A stretch of 64,000 bases of DNA from Shimia sp047124445 (GCF_047124445.1 NZ_CP138921.1:744001-808000), one strand, 5' to 3'. Positions 26,388-35,431 are shown, numbered from the stretch's first letter. Translations and numbers: made by a program. The notes: generated by a model not told the origin, from the letters alone.

Positions 26388-27700
26388 CGAACTTGGAACT
26401 GGGCTACCTGTCGTTTCCGGTCCTGCTGGTAATGATTTTCTTGCGCGCGCCTATTGGGCTTGCGATGATGCTATGTGGATTGGGCGGGCTCTACATGGTC
26501 ACCGGCAATCCCAACATGTTTTTGGCCAAACTGAAGTCAGAGACCTACACAACTTTCTCCAGCTACTCGCTGACCATCATTCCTATGTTTTTGCTGATGG
26601 GGCAGTTCGCAACCCAATCCGGCATGTCCAAAGCACTGTTCAAAGCAGCGGAGAGCTGGTTGGGGCACAAGAAGGGCGGCGTCGCCATGGCGTCTGTCGG
26701 GGCCTGTGCGGGCTTTGGTGCGATCTGTGGCTCGTCTTTGGCCACAGCGGCCACTATGAGTCGCGTGGCCCTGCCAGAGATGCGCCGCTATGGCTACTCG
26801 GGCGGCTTTTCCACTGCAACTTTGGCGGCGGGCGGCACCTTGGGCATCCTGATCCCACCCTCAGTGATCCTGGTGATCTACGCCATTCTCACCGAACAAA
26901 ACATCGCCAAGCTTTTCCTTGCTGCCTTCATCCCCGGGATCCTGGCCGCTTTGGGCTACATGCTGACCATCTCGATCTATGTGCGCCTGTATCCAGACGC
27001 GGCAGGGACGCGGCCGGCCGTGCCACTGGCGGAGCGCTATCGCGCGCTTCTGGATGTTTGGCCGGTTCTACTGGTGTTTGGGGCTGTGGTGGGCGGCATC
27101 TACTTTGGCTGGTTCACCCCAACCGAGGGCGCAGCTGTGGGGGCGGCGGGCACGGGCCTGATCGCCTTGGTCAAAGGCAACCTGACGTGGGCCATCCTGA
27201 AAGACTGTATCATCTCCACCGCCACCAGCACTGCGATGATCTTTTTCATCGTGTTGGGAGCAGGCATCTACAACGGGTTCCTCGCGCTTAGCCAGGTGCC
27301 TCAGGAACTGTCCAATTGGGTGATTGGACTTGGTCTGGGACCGTGGATGGTGCTTTGCCTGATCCTGGCGTTCTATCTGGTCTTTGGTTGCCTGATGGAC
27401 AGCCTCAGCATGATCCTGCTGACCGTGCCTATCTTCTTCCCGGTAATCCTGGGCCTGGATTTTGGCATGAGCGCGGAGCATGTGGCGATCTGGTTTGGCA
27501 TTCTGGTGCTGATCGTGGTTGAGGTCGGGCTGATCACGCCGCCTGTGGGCATGAACCTTTTCATCATCAATGCGATGGATCGCAGCACCCCGATGGTAGA
27601 GACCTATCGTGCTGTGATCTGGTTTGTGGGGTCGGACATTGTCCGGGTCGTCTTGTTGGTGGCCTTCCCGGCGATCACTCTGTTCCTGCTTCCGGGGTAG
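26384..27700 (+). CDS. TRAP transporter large permease (DctM-like)
   Basis: A 438-residue, about 12-helix ion-driven permease with the DctM features LRAPIGLAMM, GAICGSSLATAATMSRVALPEM, GTLGILIPPS and a repeated half near the C-terminus with PVGMNLFIINAM. The start at 26384 overlaps the small permease stop at ATGA; the longer frame is only read-through of the small permease region. A strong terminator at 27707 ends the transcript. Confidence 0.93.
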   Translation: MTNLELGYLSFPVLLVMIFLRAPIGLAMMLCGLGGLYMVTGNPNMFLAKLKSETYTTFSSYSLTIIPMFLLMGQFATQSGMSKALFKAAESWLGHKKGGVAMASVGACAGFGAICGSSLATAATMSRVALPEMRRYGYSGGFSTATLAAGGTLGILIPPSVILVIYAILTEQNIAKLFLAAFIPGILAALGYMLTISIYVRLYPDAAGTRPAVPLAERYRALLDVWPVLLVFGAVVGGIYFGWFTPTEGAAVGAAGTGLIALVKGNLTWAILKDCIISTATSTAMIFFIVLGAGIYNGFLALSQVPQELSNWVIGLGLGPWMVLCLILAFYLVFGCLMDSLSMILLTVPIFFPVILGLDFGMSAEHVAIWFGILVLIVVEVGLITPPVGMNLFIINAMDRSTPMVETYRAVIWFVGSDIVRVVLLVAFPAITLFLLPG

Positions 27701-27706
27701 AGATAC

Positions 27707-27737
27707 AAAAAGGGCGGCCCAAGTGGCCGCCCTTTTT
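27707..27737. terminator. Bidirectional terminator between the TRAP genes and the ankyrin gene
   Basis: AAAAAGGGCGGCC and GGCCGCCCTTTTT form a perfect 13-bp stem with a 5-base loop. Confidence 0.9.
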
Positions 27738-27750
27738 AAATCTTGAAGCA

Positions 27751-30093
27751 TCACTTCTTGCTGACCCGTCCGCGCTTTTTGCGGATTTCGGCGATCTTCT
27801 TGCGTTCCCACTCTTCGCCGAAGCTTTCGATGTGTTCCTGCGCAATTTGCAGTGCGCCGAGGCCTTTGCGGTTGCGGAAGTAGAAGTCGACACCCAGATC
27901 CGCCAGTTCTTCCATATGACGGATCAGAACCACCGGCTTCAGATCGTCGTCTTCCGCAATCATATGCGCCACGGTCTCACCCAGGCCTGTGCGCCAGTTG
28001 ATGTCCGCCCCGCGCTCAATCAACAGGTTGATCAGCGCCATACGACGGGTCTGCGCCTGACCTGCCAGATGCAGCGGGTTACGCTCATCCGCGTTGCGCG
28101 CGTCCATATTGGCACCCTGTTTACACAGCTCGTCAGCGGTGTCTTTTTTCTCCGCAATGATAGCGAGGTGAAGGGGGGTGTTCTTGTTTGGATCAACCAC
28201 GTCGATCTTTGCGCCGAGCTTGATCAATGCGCGAATGTTGCTGGCGTGGCCGGATTCGGCGGCAGCGTGCAAAGGCGTGCGCCCATTGCTGTCCACCGCG
28301 TTGGGATCTGCGCCCATACCAACCAGTGTTTTGATCGCCTTGGTGCCTTCCGAGCGGCTCGAACCAGCGGCCAAATGCAGTGGTGTCACGCCTTGCTTGT
28401 CCTGCGCCACAGGGCTCAGCCCCATGTCATAAAGCGCATTGATGCCCGGCATGTTTTTGGCTTCCGCAGCCGAGTGCATCGCCGTGCGACCGCGATCGTC
28501 CTCCGCTTCGATTTCGGCACCCAAGAGAGTCAGTACCTCGAACTTCTTCTGTGCCAGCGGGGAGCGCGCGGCGTAATGGAAAGCCCCTTCGCCAATCTCG
28601 GACGTGGCGTTCACGTCCACACCTTCTTCGATCACTTTTTCAAAGATTTCGAAGTCCGAACAGCGGGCGGAGGAGTGAATCAATCCCTCGCCAAACCGGT
28701 TGAGCGTTTTGGTGTTGGCGCCAAGCTGTGACAATGTCGCAAAGGACACGCGGCCCAAGGCTTCCATCGAGCTGTTGATCGGCGTTTCGCCCTGCTTGTT
28801 TTCGGCTTCCAGATTGGCGCCAAACTCATGCAGTTTCTTGATCACCTCGACATGGCCAAATTTCGCAGCAAAATGCAGCGGGGTCTCATCAAACTCGTTT
28901 CTGCTGTCGACGTCTACGCCGCGTTCCAGCAAGGTTTGCAGCACTTCCATACGTCCCCAACGCGCTGCGTCATGCAGTAGGCTGGCGCCGTATTTGCGGT
29001 GTTTGGTCAGGTCTGCCCCCAGGGTTTCCAGAGCCCGGAAAGCTGCCGGATTGTCCGCGTTGATGGTCAGGAAAATCGGCGTCTCGCCACGGGCATTTAA
29101 CGCCTCCATATCCGCACCCAGGCTGTGCAATTTGCGCATTGCCACCAACTGGCTGGCTGCAGAGGCGGTGTGCAGCGCGGTGTTGCCCTTGGAGTCCTGA
29201 TCTTCAAGGCCAATGCCATTGCCAATCAGACGCTCATACAGGCGCACATCGCCCGCCGCCGCAGCCTTGTGCAGGATAGTTCCGCCATCTTTCCGTCGCG
29301 CGGTCGCGTCAGCGCCCATCTCGACCAGCGCGTCAAACATACGTCCGCCGTCATCGCTTGTGGCACAAAAAATTGGAGTTTCTCCACGATTGGCCGGAGC
29401 GTTCAGGTCGGCGCCATGGGCTGCCAAGGCTTTGAGAGTTTCGTAGTTTGAGGCTTCCACGGCGACATGCAATGGTGTGAGACCGCCATCACCCGGATCT
29501 GAAACGTCCAATCCAAAACCGACCAGCTTCTGGATGACATCCACATTGCCCAAGCGGGCCGCAACATGCATCGGGCCCCACTTTTGTGGGCTTTGCAGTA
29601 TGAAATTGAAGCCGAAGCCGACCAAACGATCCAGTTTTGCAGCCGGATCATGGGCCTGCGCCGCGCCTTCAAGCGCCTGATAGAAAATCGCGTGGGAGCG
29701 CTCTTCCCGTTTGAGGGCCACTTCGATAACCGCCGCCATGGTCTCCACCGAGCCATAGCGCGCTGCCCAGGTCACGGCAGAGGCATCTGCGGTCAGGTTC
29801 AGGTCAATCCGCGCGCCGTTTTCGACCAAAAACCGGAAGATTGTTGGCTTTTTCAAGGTGGCCGCAAACAGCAGCGGGCTGGTCCCAAAGGCGCCTTGAA
29901 AGTTCACGCCGCTGCCCACTTTGGCGTTTTCGCGCACCGCGTCAAAATCGCCAGCGGCCACGGATAGCATCAGGTCAGAAATATCGCCGTCCTTCATCAG
30001 CCCTGCAAGCGGGCCGGTTTGAACGTCATTTGGTGCCGCGTCGATCAGCGCAAAGAGGTCTTCGGCGGAGGCGGCTTTTACTAGTTGATCCAA
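27751..30093 (-). CDS. Large ankyrin-repeat protein
   Basis: A 780-residue soluble protein built of about 20 ankyrin repeats, each near 33 residues, with units such as GLTPLHVAVEASNYETLKAL, GRTPLHAAAESGHASNIRAL and NTPLHLAIIAEKKDTADEL. Many start with GETPIF or GE-type variants, so recent internal duplication is likely. No signal peptide or membrane helix is evident; the C-terminus is basic (RKKRGRVSKK). Ankyrin repeats bind other proteins. Neither the partner nor the purpose is known. No effector or secretion gene is adjacent. Confidence 0.88.
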   Translation of the reverse strand: MDQLVKAASAEDLFALIDAAPNDVQTGPLAGLMKDGDISDLMLSVAAGDFDAVRENAKVGSGVNFQGAFGTSPLLFAATLKKPTIFRFLVENGARIDLNLTADASAVTWAARYGSVETMAAVIEVALKREERSHAIFYQALEGAAQAHDPAAKLDRLVGFGFNFILQSPQKWGPMHVAARLGNVDVIQKLVGFGLDVSDPGDGGLTPLHVAVEASNYETLKALAAHGADLNAPANRGETPIFCATSDDGGRMFDALVEMGADATARRKDGGTILHKAAAAGDVRLYERLIGNGIGLEDQDSKGNTALHTASAASQLVAMRKLHSLGADMEALNARGETPIFLTINADNPAAFRALETLGADLTKHRKYGASLLHDAARWGRMEVLQTLLERGVDVDSRNEFDETPLHFAAKFGHVEVIKKLHEFGANLEAENKQGETPINSSMEALGRVSFATLSQLGANTKTLNRFGEGLIHSSARCSDFEIFEKVIEEGVDVNATSEIGEGAFHYAARSPLAQKKFEVLTLLGAEIEAEDDRGRTAMHSAAEAKNMPGINALYDMGLSPVAQDKQGVTPLHLAAGSSRSEGTKAIKTLVGMGADPNAVDSNGRTPLHAAAESGHASNIRALIKLGAKIDVVDPNKNTPLHLAIIAEKKDTADELCKQGANMDARNADERNPLHLAGQAQTRRMALINLLIERGADINWRTGLGETVAHMIAEDDDLKPVVLIRHMEELADLGVDFYFRNRKGLGALQIAQEHIESFGEEWERKKIAEIRKKRGRVSKK

Positions 30094-30309
30094 TTTTCAG
30101 CTCCCACTGGTTGGTCCATATCGACTAGCGAGAAGAAGTTGAGAGACTCTGAAAATTGACTTTCCAATGCATAAAATGCGGGCAATCCGAGAACTGGCAA
30201 TTCGGACACATCGCCGTTTGCGACCAAAGGCCAATAGGCAAAGCCCATGTTTTTCTAGGTGGTAGAGCAGGGGAGCCCTATAGTTTTGCCAGTTCGGGGA
30301 GGAACAGAC

Positions 30310-30699
30310 ATGGCACAAGAGACAAAGAAGAAAAGTTCGACAGTGGCTTTGCTGGCTGCTTTTGCAGTTTTGCTGGTCACAATTTTGGCGTTTGGCTGGA
30401 ACGTGCTGTTATCCGCAGTCCTTGCTGCTGCGACCTTTTTCGTTGTGGTCCAACTGGGCGGAAAGAAGCCCGCGGAAGAGGATGCCCTCAAGAGCTCTGC
30501 GACCGCGCACAATGTGTCGCCCGCCGTGCCGCAAACGCCTGAAGCTGCGCCGGAAACGGCAGCGCCCACAGCGCAACCTGCAACCGCGCCCGTGCAGGCT
30601 GTGGCCGCATCCATGGCTGGTCAGGTCAAGCTGGGTACGCTACTGCCCGGTGAGCGGGAACTGGCGGACCGGCGCGGTGGCTGGCGCTACGAAGGCTAG
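30310..30699 (+). CDS. Small two-helix membrane protein of unknown function
   Basis: A 129-residue protein with a Lys-rich start, one long or two short hydrophobic segments (residues about 11-48), and an Ala/Pro/Thr-rich spacer of about 50 residues. A conserved-looking C-terminal motif follows (VKLGTLLPGERELADRRGGW). The layout suggests a membrane anchor holding a short binding tail. I do not recognise the family. GGAGG lies upstream of the ATG. Confidence 0.7.
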   Translation: MAQETKKKSSTVALLAAFAVLLVTILAFGWNVLLSAVLAAATFFVVVQLGGKKPAEEDALKSSATAHNVSPAVPQTPEAAPETAAPTAQPATAPVQAVAASMAGQVKLGTLLPGERELADRRGGWRYEG

Positions 30700-30770
30700 A
30701 CAATTCCCTATGTAGCTGATTGAGTTTTCTTCGAAATTGCCTGGTCTCAGGTCCCCTTCGGGAAAACAAA

Positions 30771-31718
30771 ATGATCCGCTTCTACGTCCGTATTCTGCGC
30801 GCCACTGGCAAGGTGCAAATCCTTCTGGTGGCGCTCTCGCTTGTTGTCGCCGCTTTGGCCGCCGTGCCGCTTCAATTTCAAAAAGACATCATCAACAGCC
30901 TTGGTCCTGATCTTGAGGTCAACACGTTGATCTGGATGTGTGGCGGGTACCTTGCGGTCATTGTTGTGACCAACATCTTCAAGTTTGTTCTGAACTACCG
31001 CAGCAACCTGCTTGGGGAGGCCACCATCCGCCGCATCCGCAGCGCCGTTTATGAGGCGCGGCATGACACCTCGCAGGATCTGGCGATCCAGAAACAGTCT
31101 ACCGGCACCATCGCCACCATCATTTCCGCCGAAGCCGAGGAAGTGGGGCGCTTTGTGGGGCAGGCTTTGGCCAATCCGGTGGTGCAACTAGGCACGCTGG
31201 TCTCGGTGGTGTCCTTTGTGGCCGCCACCCAGCCCTATCTAGGCGGTTTCCTCGTGGCTATTGTGGTGCCGCAGGCGCTGATCGTTCTTTTGTTGCAGGA
31301 GCGGGTGAATCGGCGCGTCAAAGAGCGTACCATTGTGCTGCGCCATGCAACGGGCACCTTGTCAGAAGAAAACCTGGCCGAGGTCAAAACCGCGCAACAG
31401 GCGGTGTTGGATGACTTTGATGAAATCTATGAAACCCGGCGAGGCATCTTTCGTCTGAAGTTGTCGATGAAGTTCATGATGAACATTCTCAGCGGCATGG
31501 GCCTTGTCGGTATCCTGATGATCGGTGGTTTCCTGATGATGGAGGGGCGTGCCGACATCGGCACGGTGGTGGCCTCTATCTCAGCACTGGAGAAAATCAA
31601 CGGTCCATGGCGGCTGTTGCTGAACTTTTACAAAGAACTCAGTTCAGTACGGGTCAAATTTGATCTGATTGTAGGCGATGGTTTGACGGCGCAAAGAGCC
31701 AAGCCGGCGAAGCCCTGA
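30771..31718 (+). CDS. ABC exporter transmembrane domain protein lacking an ATPase domain
   Basis: A 315-residue protein that matches the six-helix type-1 ABC exporter membrane domain, with FQKDIINSLG, RIRSAVYEARH (the coupling-helix region) and GTVVASISALEKINGPWRLLL near the end. It stops where the linker to the nucleotide-binding domain would begin. No Walker A or signature sequence is present. A terminator at 31727 follows at once, so the length looks deliberate. It needs a separate ATPase or has another role. The longer frame from 30720 has no ribosome site. Confidence 0.82.
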   Translation: MIRFYVRILRATGKVQILLVALSLVVAALAAVPLQFQKDIINSLGPDLEVNTLIWMCGGYLAVIVVTNIFKFVLNYRSNLLGEATIRRIRSAVYEARHDTSQDLAIQKQSTGTIATIISAEAEEVGRFVGQALANPVVQLGTLVSVVSFVAATQPYLGGFLVAIVVPQALIVLLLQERVNRRVKERTIVLRHATGTLSEENLAEVKTAQQAVLDDFDEIYETRRGIFRLKLSMKFMMNILSGMGLVGILMIGGFLMMEGRADIGTVVASISALEKINGPWRLLLNFYKELSSVRVKFDLIVGDGLTAQRAKPAKP

Positions 31719-31726
31719 CAAAACAA

Positions 31727-31748
31727 AAGGCGCCGAAAACGGCGCCTT
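31727..31748. terminator. Terminator shared by the ABC membrane protein and DUF882 genes
   Basis: AAGGCGCCG-AAAA-CGGCGCCTT forms a perfect 9-bp stem with a tetraloop between the convergent genes. Confidence 0.8.
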
Positions 31749-31798
31749 GGGAAACTTTGGTGAACTGGTGGTGGGACAGCCACCAGCCTTGGATCTGT

Positions 31799-32374
31799 TT
31801 ACCGACCCCACGTACGCACGGGACCACAGTCCATATGCACAAAGTTGGAGCCCGAGTAGCGGCCAACACCACCGGCGCGGCAGGCCGCAGCAGCTTTCGC
31901 CATCTGATGCACAGAGCGCGAACCGAGGCGCAGGTCTGCGGCCTGGCCCTTCATGTGCAGGGAGTTTTTGGCCACACCGCGAGAGCGGGAACGCAGCATC
32001 GCATTGGTTTTTGGACTGCGGTAACCAGAAAGTAACATATAGGGTTCATTCACATCCATAAGGTTGTGTGCCGCTGCCATGATGTCGATGGTACGTGTGT
32101 CGATGCCGATCACATCGTTGGTGCGCCAATCCCGCATAAATGCGTTGATTTCTTTCACCGCGTCTTTGATGTACTTGCCTTCGACCCAATAGATGGTGTC
32201 GATGCGCTCCCCGGTCCGACCGGAGTACATCTTCAATCGGCGAATATCGCCACCACCGCGCAGGAAGCCTGCTGCCTTGGAGTAGGTGGGTGCCGCCACA
32301 AGTGCGGTTGCTGCAAACGCGCCCAATAGGCCGCGCCGTGTCATGCTCAGAGAGCCGTCTTTTGGTTCATTCAT
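31799..32374 (-). CDS. DUF882 / YcbK-like peptidoglycan endopeptidase, Tat-exported
   Basis: A 191-residue protein with a twin-arginine signal (MTRRGLLGAF at residues 11-20). The M15-like zinc site is NSLHMKGQAADLRL with NFVHMDCG, giving the His, Asp and His ligands. The family cuts peptide cross-links (as MepK does) to allow wall growth. It is divergent from an L,D-transpeptidase, so wall cleavage and L,D-cross-link synthesis are linked in position. Confidence 0.88.
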   Translation of the reverse strand: MNEPKDGSLSMTRRGLLGAFAATALVAAPTYSKAAGFLRGGGDIRRLKMYSGRTGERIDTIYWVEGKYIKDAVKEINAFMRDWRTNDVIGIDTRTIDIMAAAHNLMDVNEPYMLLSGYRSPKTNAMLRSRSRGVAKNSLHMKGQAADLRLGSRSVHQMAKAAAACRAGGVGRYSGSNFVHMDCGPVRTWGR

Positions 32375-32699
32375 GTTTCAGCGCCTGTCCCGTCGCTTAC
32401 CTGCCACCGCGATGTTACGCGGCCGTGATTTCATCTTGATCCCCTCAGATGTGCGGTTTTTATGACACATAGGGAATCTTCAACCAAGAGTTCTTTTCTG
32501 CCTTGACCAAGCGTAGTGCCGAATTTCGGCGAAACTTTGCTTAATTGATGAAGAATTGGCCTCCATCTGGCCCCGACACAAACTGGGTAACACGGCAACA
32601 GTTGAATAAAGGTTTATTCAGTTTGCGAACTTGTGATTGGACAGGTGAGACTATAGTCAAGCACCGTACAGGACAGCTTTATGACTTTGGGAATGTAAC
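32375..32699. promoter_or_regulatory. Divergent promoter region (325 bases) between DUF882 and L,D-transpeptidase genes
   Basis: No convincing gene is seen. The region holds a perfect inverted repeat TGAATAAA-GG-TTTATTCA at 32603-32620 and a smaller palindrome GCCGAA-T-TTCGGC at 32518-32530. A TATAGT-like box lies near 32650. The inverted repeats are candidate operators for the transpeptidase gene. Confidence 0.45.
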
Positions 32700-34307
32700 A
32701 TGGTTCACAGGATGCTAACGCGCGGAATTCTAGGCTCTTTTCTCGCTGCGATTTTTGCGGTTTTGGTGCTCACAAATGGCGCGCAAGCTTTTCCGGCTTT
32801 TAAGCAGGCCGTGGCGGAAGCCGCCGCCAGAGATACGGATGTGGCCGCGTTTTATCGGGAATCAACCTATGAACCCGTGTGGACAGGCGAGGGTGATTCC
32901 TTTGTGGCCCGCCGCAAGGCGCTGATCGCGGCTCTTGGACGAGTGGAAGATCACGCGCTTCCCGCAGAACGGTACAACACTGATCAACTGGTGGCTCAGA
33001 TGGCCGGTGCGCGCAGCGTGCGCGACCTTGGCATGGTCGAAGTGGCCCTGACCAAAGCCTATTTGAAATATGCCCGTGACATCAATTCCGGCATGCTGGT
33101 GCCGTCCCGTGTCGACAATGGCATCGTGCGCGAGATTCAGCGCCGCGACCGCACTGAGTTGATGCACAGCTTTGCCGCCGCCGAAGACCCCAAAGCTTTC
33201 CTGAGGTCTCTGGCGCCACAGACCCAGGAATATACTCGTCTGATGAAAGAGAAGCTGCGCTTGCAGCGTCTGATCGCCAATGGCGGCTGGGGCGCAACCG
33301 TGCCGGTTGCCAAGCTGGAGCCAGGCAATTCCGGGAATTCCGTGATTGCGCTGCGCGACCGCCTGATGCGCATGGGCTTCATGCAACGCTCGGCAACCGC
33401 GCAATATGATCGCGAAATGGAAAAAGCTGTTCAGGCGTTTCAGATCGCCCATGGTTTAGAAAGCGACGGTGTTGCAGGCAAAGGCACCATCACCGAGATC
33501 AACGTTTCCGCTGAGGAGCGTTTGAAGTCAATCATGGTGGCGATGGAGCGGGAACGCTGGTTGACCCGTGAAAGCGTTGGCCGCGAAATCTTGGTCAACC
33601 TGACTGACTTCACCGCCAAAGTGATGGATGATGGCAAGCTGACCTTCCGCACCCGTTCGGTGATTGGCAAAAACCAGTCCGACCGCCGCAGCCCGGAGTT
33701 CTCCGACACCATGACCCATATGGTGATCAATCCGACCTGGAACGTGCCGCGCTCGATTGCCACCAAAGAATACCTGCCGATGCTCAAGAAAAACCCCAAC
33801 GCCGTGAGTTATCTGCGTTTGGTGAATGGCCGTGGCCAGACTGTGGATCGGGGCTCCGTGGATTTCTCACAATTCTCCACCCGCAACTTCCCGTTTGACA
33901 TGAAGCAGGCGCCGGGCAACCGCAACGCACTGGGTCTGGTGAAGTTCATGTTCCCGAACAAGCACAACATCTATCTGCATGATACCCCACAGAAGGCTCT
34001 GTTCCTGCGCGAAACCCGCGCCTACAGCCATGGCTGTATCCGTCTGCAGCAGCCGTTTGACTTTGCCTATACGCTTCTGGAGCCTCAGGAGAGCCAGCCG
34101 AAGGACTTCTTCCACAAGACCTTGAATACCGGTCGCGAAACCCGCGTGGATCTGGATGTGCCGTTGCCGGTACACATCATCTACCGCACGGCTTACACCG
34201 AGGCCAAAGGTCCGGTGCAATACCGCCGTGATGTCTACGGCCGGGATGCCAAGATCTGGAATGCACTGGCCAACGAAGGGGTGGCGCTGACCTCCCATCA
34301 GGGATAA
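32700..34307 (+). CDS. L,D-transpeptidase (YcbB-like) with peptidoglycan-binding domain
   Basis: A 535-residue exported enzyme. The N-terminal signal helix lies at about 5-26, a peptidoglycan-binding domain at about 205-265 (VIALRDRLMRMGFMQ then AVQAFQIAHGLESDGVAGKGT), and the YkuD catalytic domain near residues 290-480. The active-site motif YSHGCIRL carries the nucleophilic cysteine. It makes 3-3 cross-links and can resist beta-lactams. It is followed by an LpxD-like gene 32 bases later. Confidence 0.92.
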   Translation: MVHRMLTRGILGSFLAAIFAVLVLTNGAQAFPAFKQAVAEAAARDTDVAAFYRESTYEPVWTGEGDSFVARRKALIAALGRVEDHALPAERYNTDQLVAQMAGARSVRDLGMVEVALTKAYLKYARDINSGMLVPSRVDNGIVREIQRRDRTELMHSFAAAEDPKAFLRSLAPQTQEYTRLMKEKLRLQRLIANGGWGATVPVAKLEPGNSGNSVIALRDRLMRMGFMQRSATAQYDREMEKAVQAFQIAHGLESDGVAGKGTITEINVSAEERLKSIMVAMERERWLTRESVGREILVNLTDFTAKVMDDGKLTFRTRSVIGKNQSDRRSPEFSDTMTHMVINPTWNVPRSIATKEYLPMLKKNPNAVSYLRLVNGRGQTVDRGSVDFSQFSTRNFPFDMKQAPGNRNALGLVKFMFPNKHNIYLHDTPQKALFLRETRAYSHGCIRLQQPFDFAYTLLEPQESQPKDFFHKTLNTGRETRVDLDVPLPVHIIYRTAYTEAKGPVQYRRDVYGRDAKIWNALANEGVALTSHQG

Positions 34308-34311
34308 AACG

Positions 34312-34332
34312 CCTCCAAAGTCATTTCGGAGG
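34312..34332 (+). promoter_or_regulatory. Hairpin that can hide the ribosome site of the lpxD-like gene
   Basis: CCTCC at 34312-34316 can pair with GGAGG at 34328-34332, which is the Shine-Dalgarno of the ATG at 34340; AAA/TTT pairs can extend the stem. It may tune translation. Confidence 0.35.
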
Positions 34333-34339
34333 ACCGCGC

Positions 34340-35431
34340 ATGGCGTTTACTGTTCGAGAGATTGCTGCGGCAATTGACGCGGAGGCGCATGGCAACACCG
34401 ATTTGATCGTAGAACATGTGTCAGAGCCGGCTTCGGCCGGCCCTGACGACCTCGCGCTTCTGACCAATCCCAAATTTGCTGATGGACTGTCCAAAGGTCA
34501 GGCACGGGTTGCGTTGCTTTGGGACGGTGCGGACTGGCAGGCCATGGGGCTGGAGGCGGCAATCACCGCCAAGCGCGGCCGCTATGCCATGTCTGGTCTG
34601 TCTCGCATGATGGATCTGGGCCAGCATTTTCCCGAAGGCATCCACCCCACCGCTTTGATTGATGATACTGCCACCATCGGCGAAGGCGTGACCATTGCAC
34701 CCTATGCAGTGATTGGTCCGCGTGCGCAGATTGGCGCCGGCACGGTGATCGGCCCGTTTTGCCACATCGGTGCAGACAGCCGCATTGGCATCAATGGAAT
34801 GTTGCGTGACCATGTCTCCGTTGGCGCACGCGTCACCATTGGGGACCGTTTCTGGTGCCAGCCAGGCGCGCGCATCGGGGCGGATGGCATGTCCTTTGTG
34901 ACTCCGGAGGCCAGCGGCGTGGAAAAAGCCCGCGCCTCGCTTGGCGATCAAGGTGACGTCACTGAACAGGCCTGGGCCCGTATTCACTCGCTTGGTGCCG
35001 TGACCATTGGAGACGACGTCGAGATTGGCGCCAACACCTGCGTCGACTATGGCACCGTGCGCGACACGCGCATCGGCAACGGCTGTAAAATCGACAATCT
35101 GGTGCACATCGCGCACAATGTGGTGGTCGGCAACGATTGCCTGTTTGCAGCGCAGGTTGGCATTGCCGGCTCAACGGTCATTGGCAACAACGTGGTGTTT
35201 GGCGGCCAGGTTGGTGTGACGGACAACACCACCGTTGGCGACAACGTCATCGGCGGTGGCGCCACCAAGATCCTTAGCAAAGTGCCAAAAGGTCAGGTGC
35301 TTCTCGGCTACCCCGCGGTCAAGATGGACACCCATTTGGAAATGTATAAAGCCCTGCGACGTCTGCCCCGTTTGGCCAAGCAATTTGCCGATCTTCAAAA
35401 AACTGTTTCAAAACTCGGTTCAAAGACGTAA
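34340..35431 (+). CDS. lpxD: UDP-3-O-acyl-glucosamine N-acyltransferase LpxD-like
   Basis: A 363-residue left-handed beta-helix acyltransferase. Residues about 1-105 are the uridine-binding N-domain, then about ten hexapeptide repeats (IGEGVTIAPYAVIGP, IGAGTVIGP and similar) with the catalytic His region LVHIAHNVVVGND. LpxD adds the second 3-hydroxyacyl chain of lipid A from acyl-ACP. Here it precedes a dedicated ACP and a ketoacyl synthase. The usual neighbours (bamA, fabZ, lpxA) are missing, so it may be a second, modified copy. Confidence 0.82.
   Translation: MAFTVREIAAAIDAEAHGNTDLIVEHVSEPASAGPDDLALLTNPKFADGLSKGQARVALLWDGADWQAMGLEAAITAKRGRYAMSGLSRMMDLGQHFPEGIHPTALIDDTATIGEGVTIAPYAVIGPRAQIGAGTVIGPFCHIGADSRIGINGMLRDHVSVGARVTIGDRFWCQPGARIGADGMSFVTPEASGVEKARASLGDQGDVTEQAWARIHSLGAVTIGDDVEIGANTCVDYGTVRDTRIGNGCKIDNLVHIAHNVVVGNDCLFAAQVGIAGSTVIGNNVVFGGQVGVTDNTTVGDNVIGGGATKILSKVPKGQVLLGYPAVKMDTHLEMYKALRRLPRLAKQFADLQKTVSKLGSKT

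Noticed and set aside
30156..30542. Plus-strand frame starting MTFQCIKCGQ, like a zinc ribbon
   Set aside because: Only one CxxC pair, and most of the frame overlaps the better supported membrane protein gene at 30310 in another frame.
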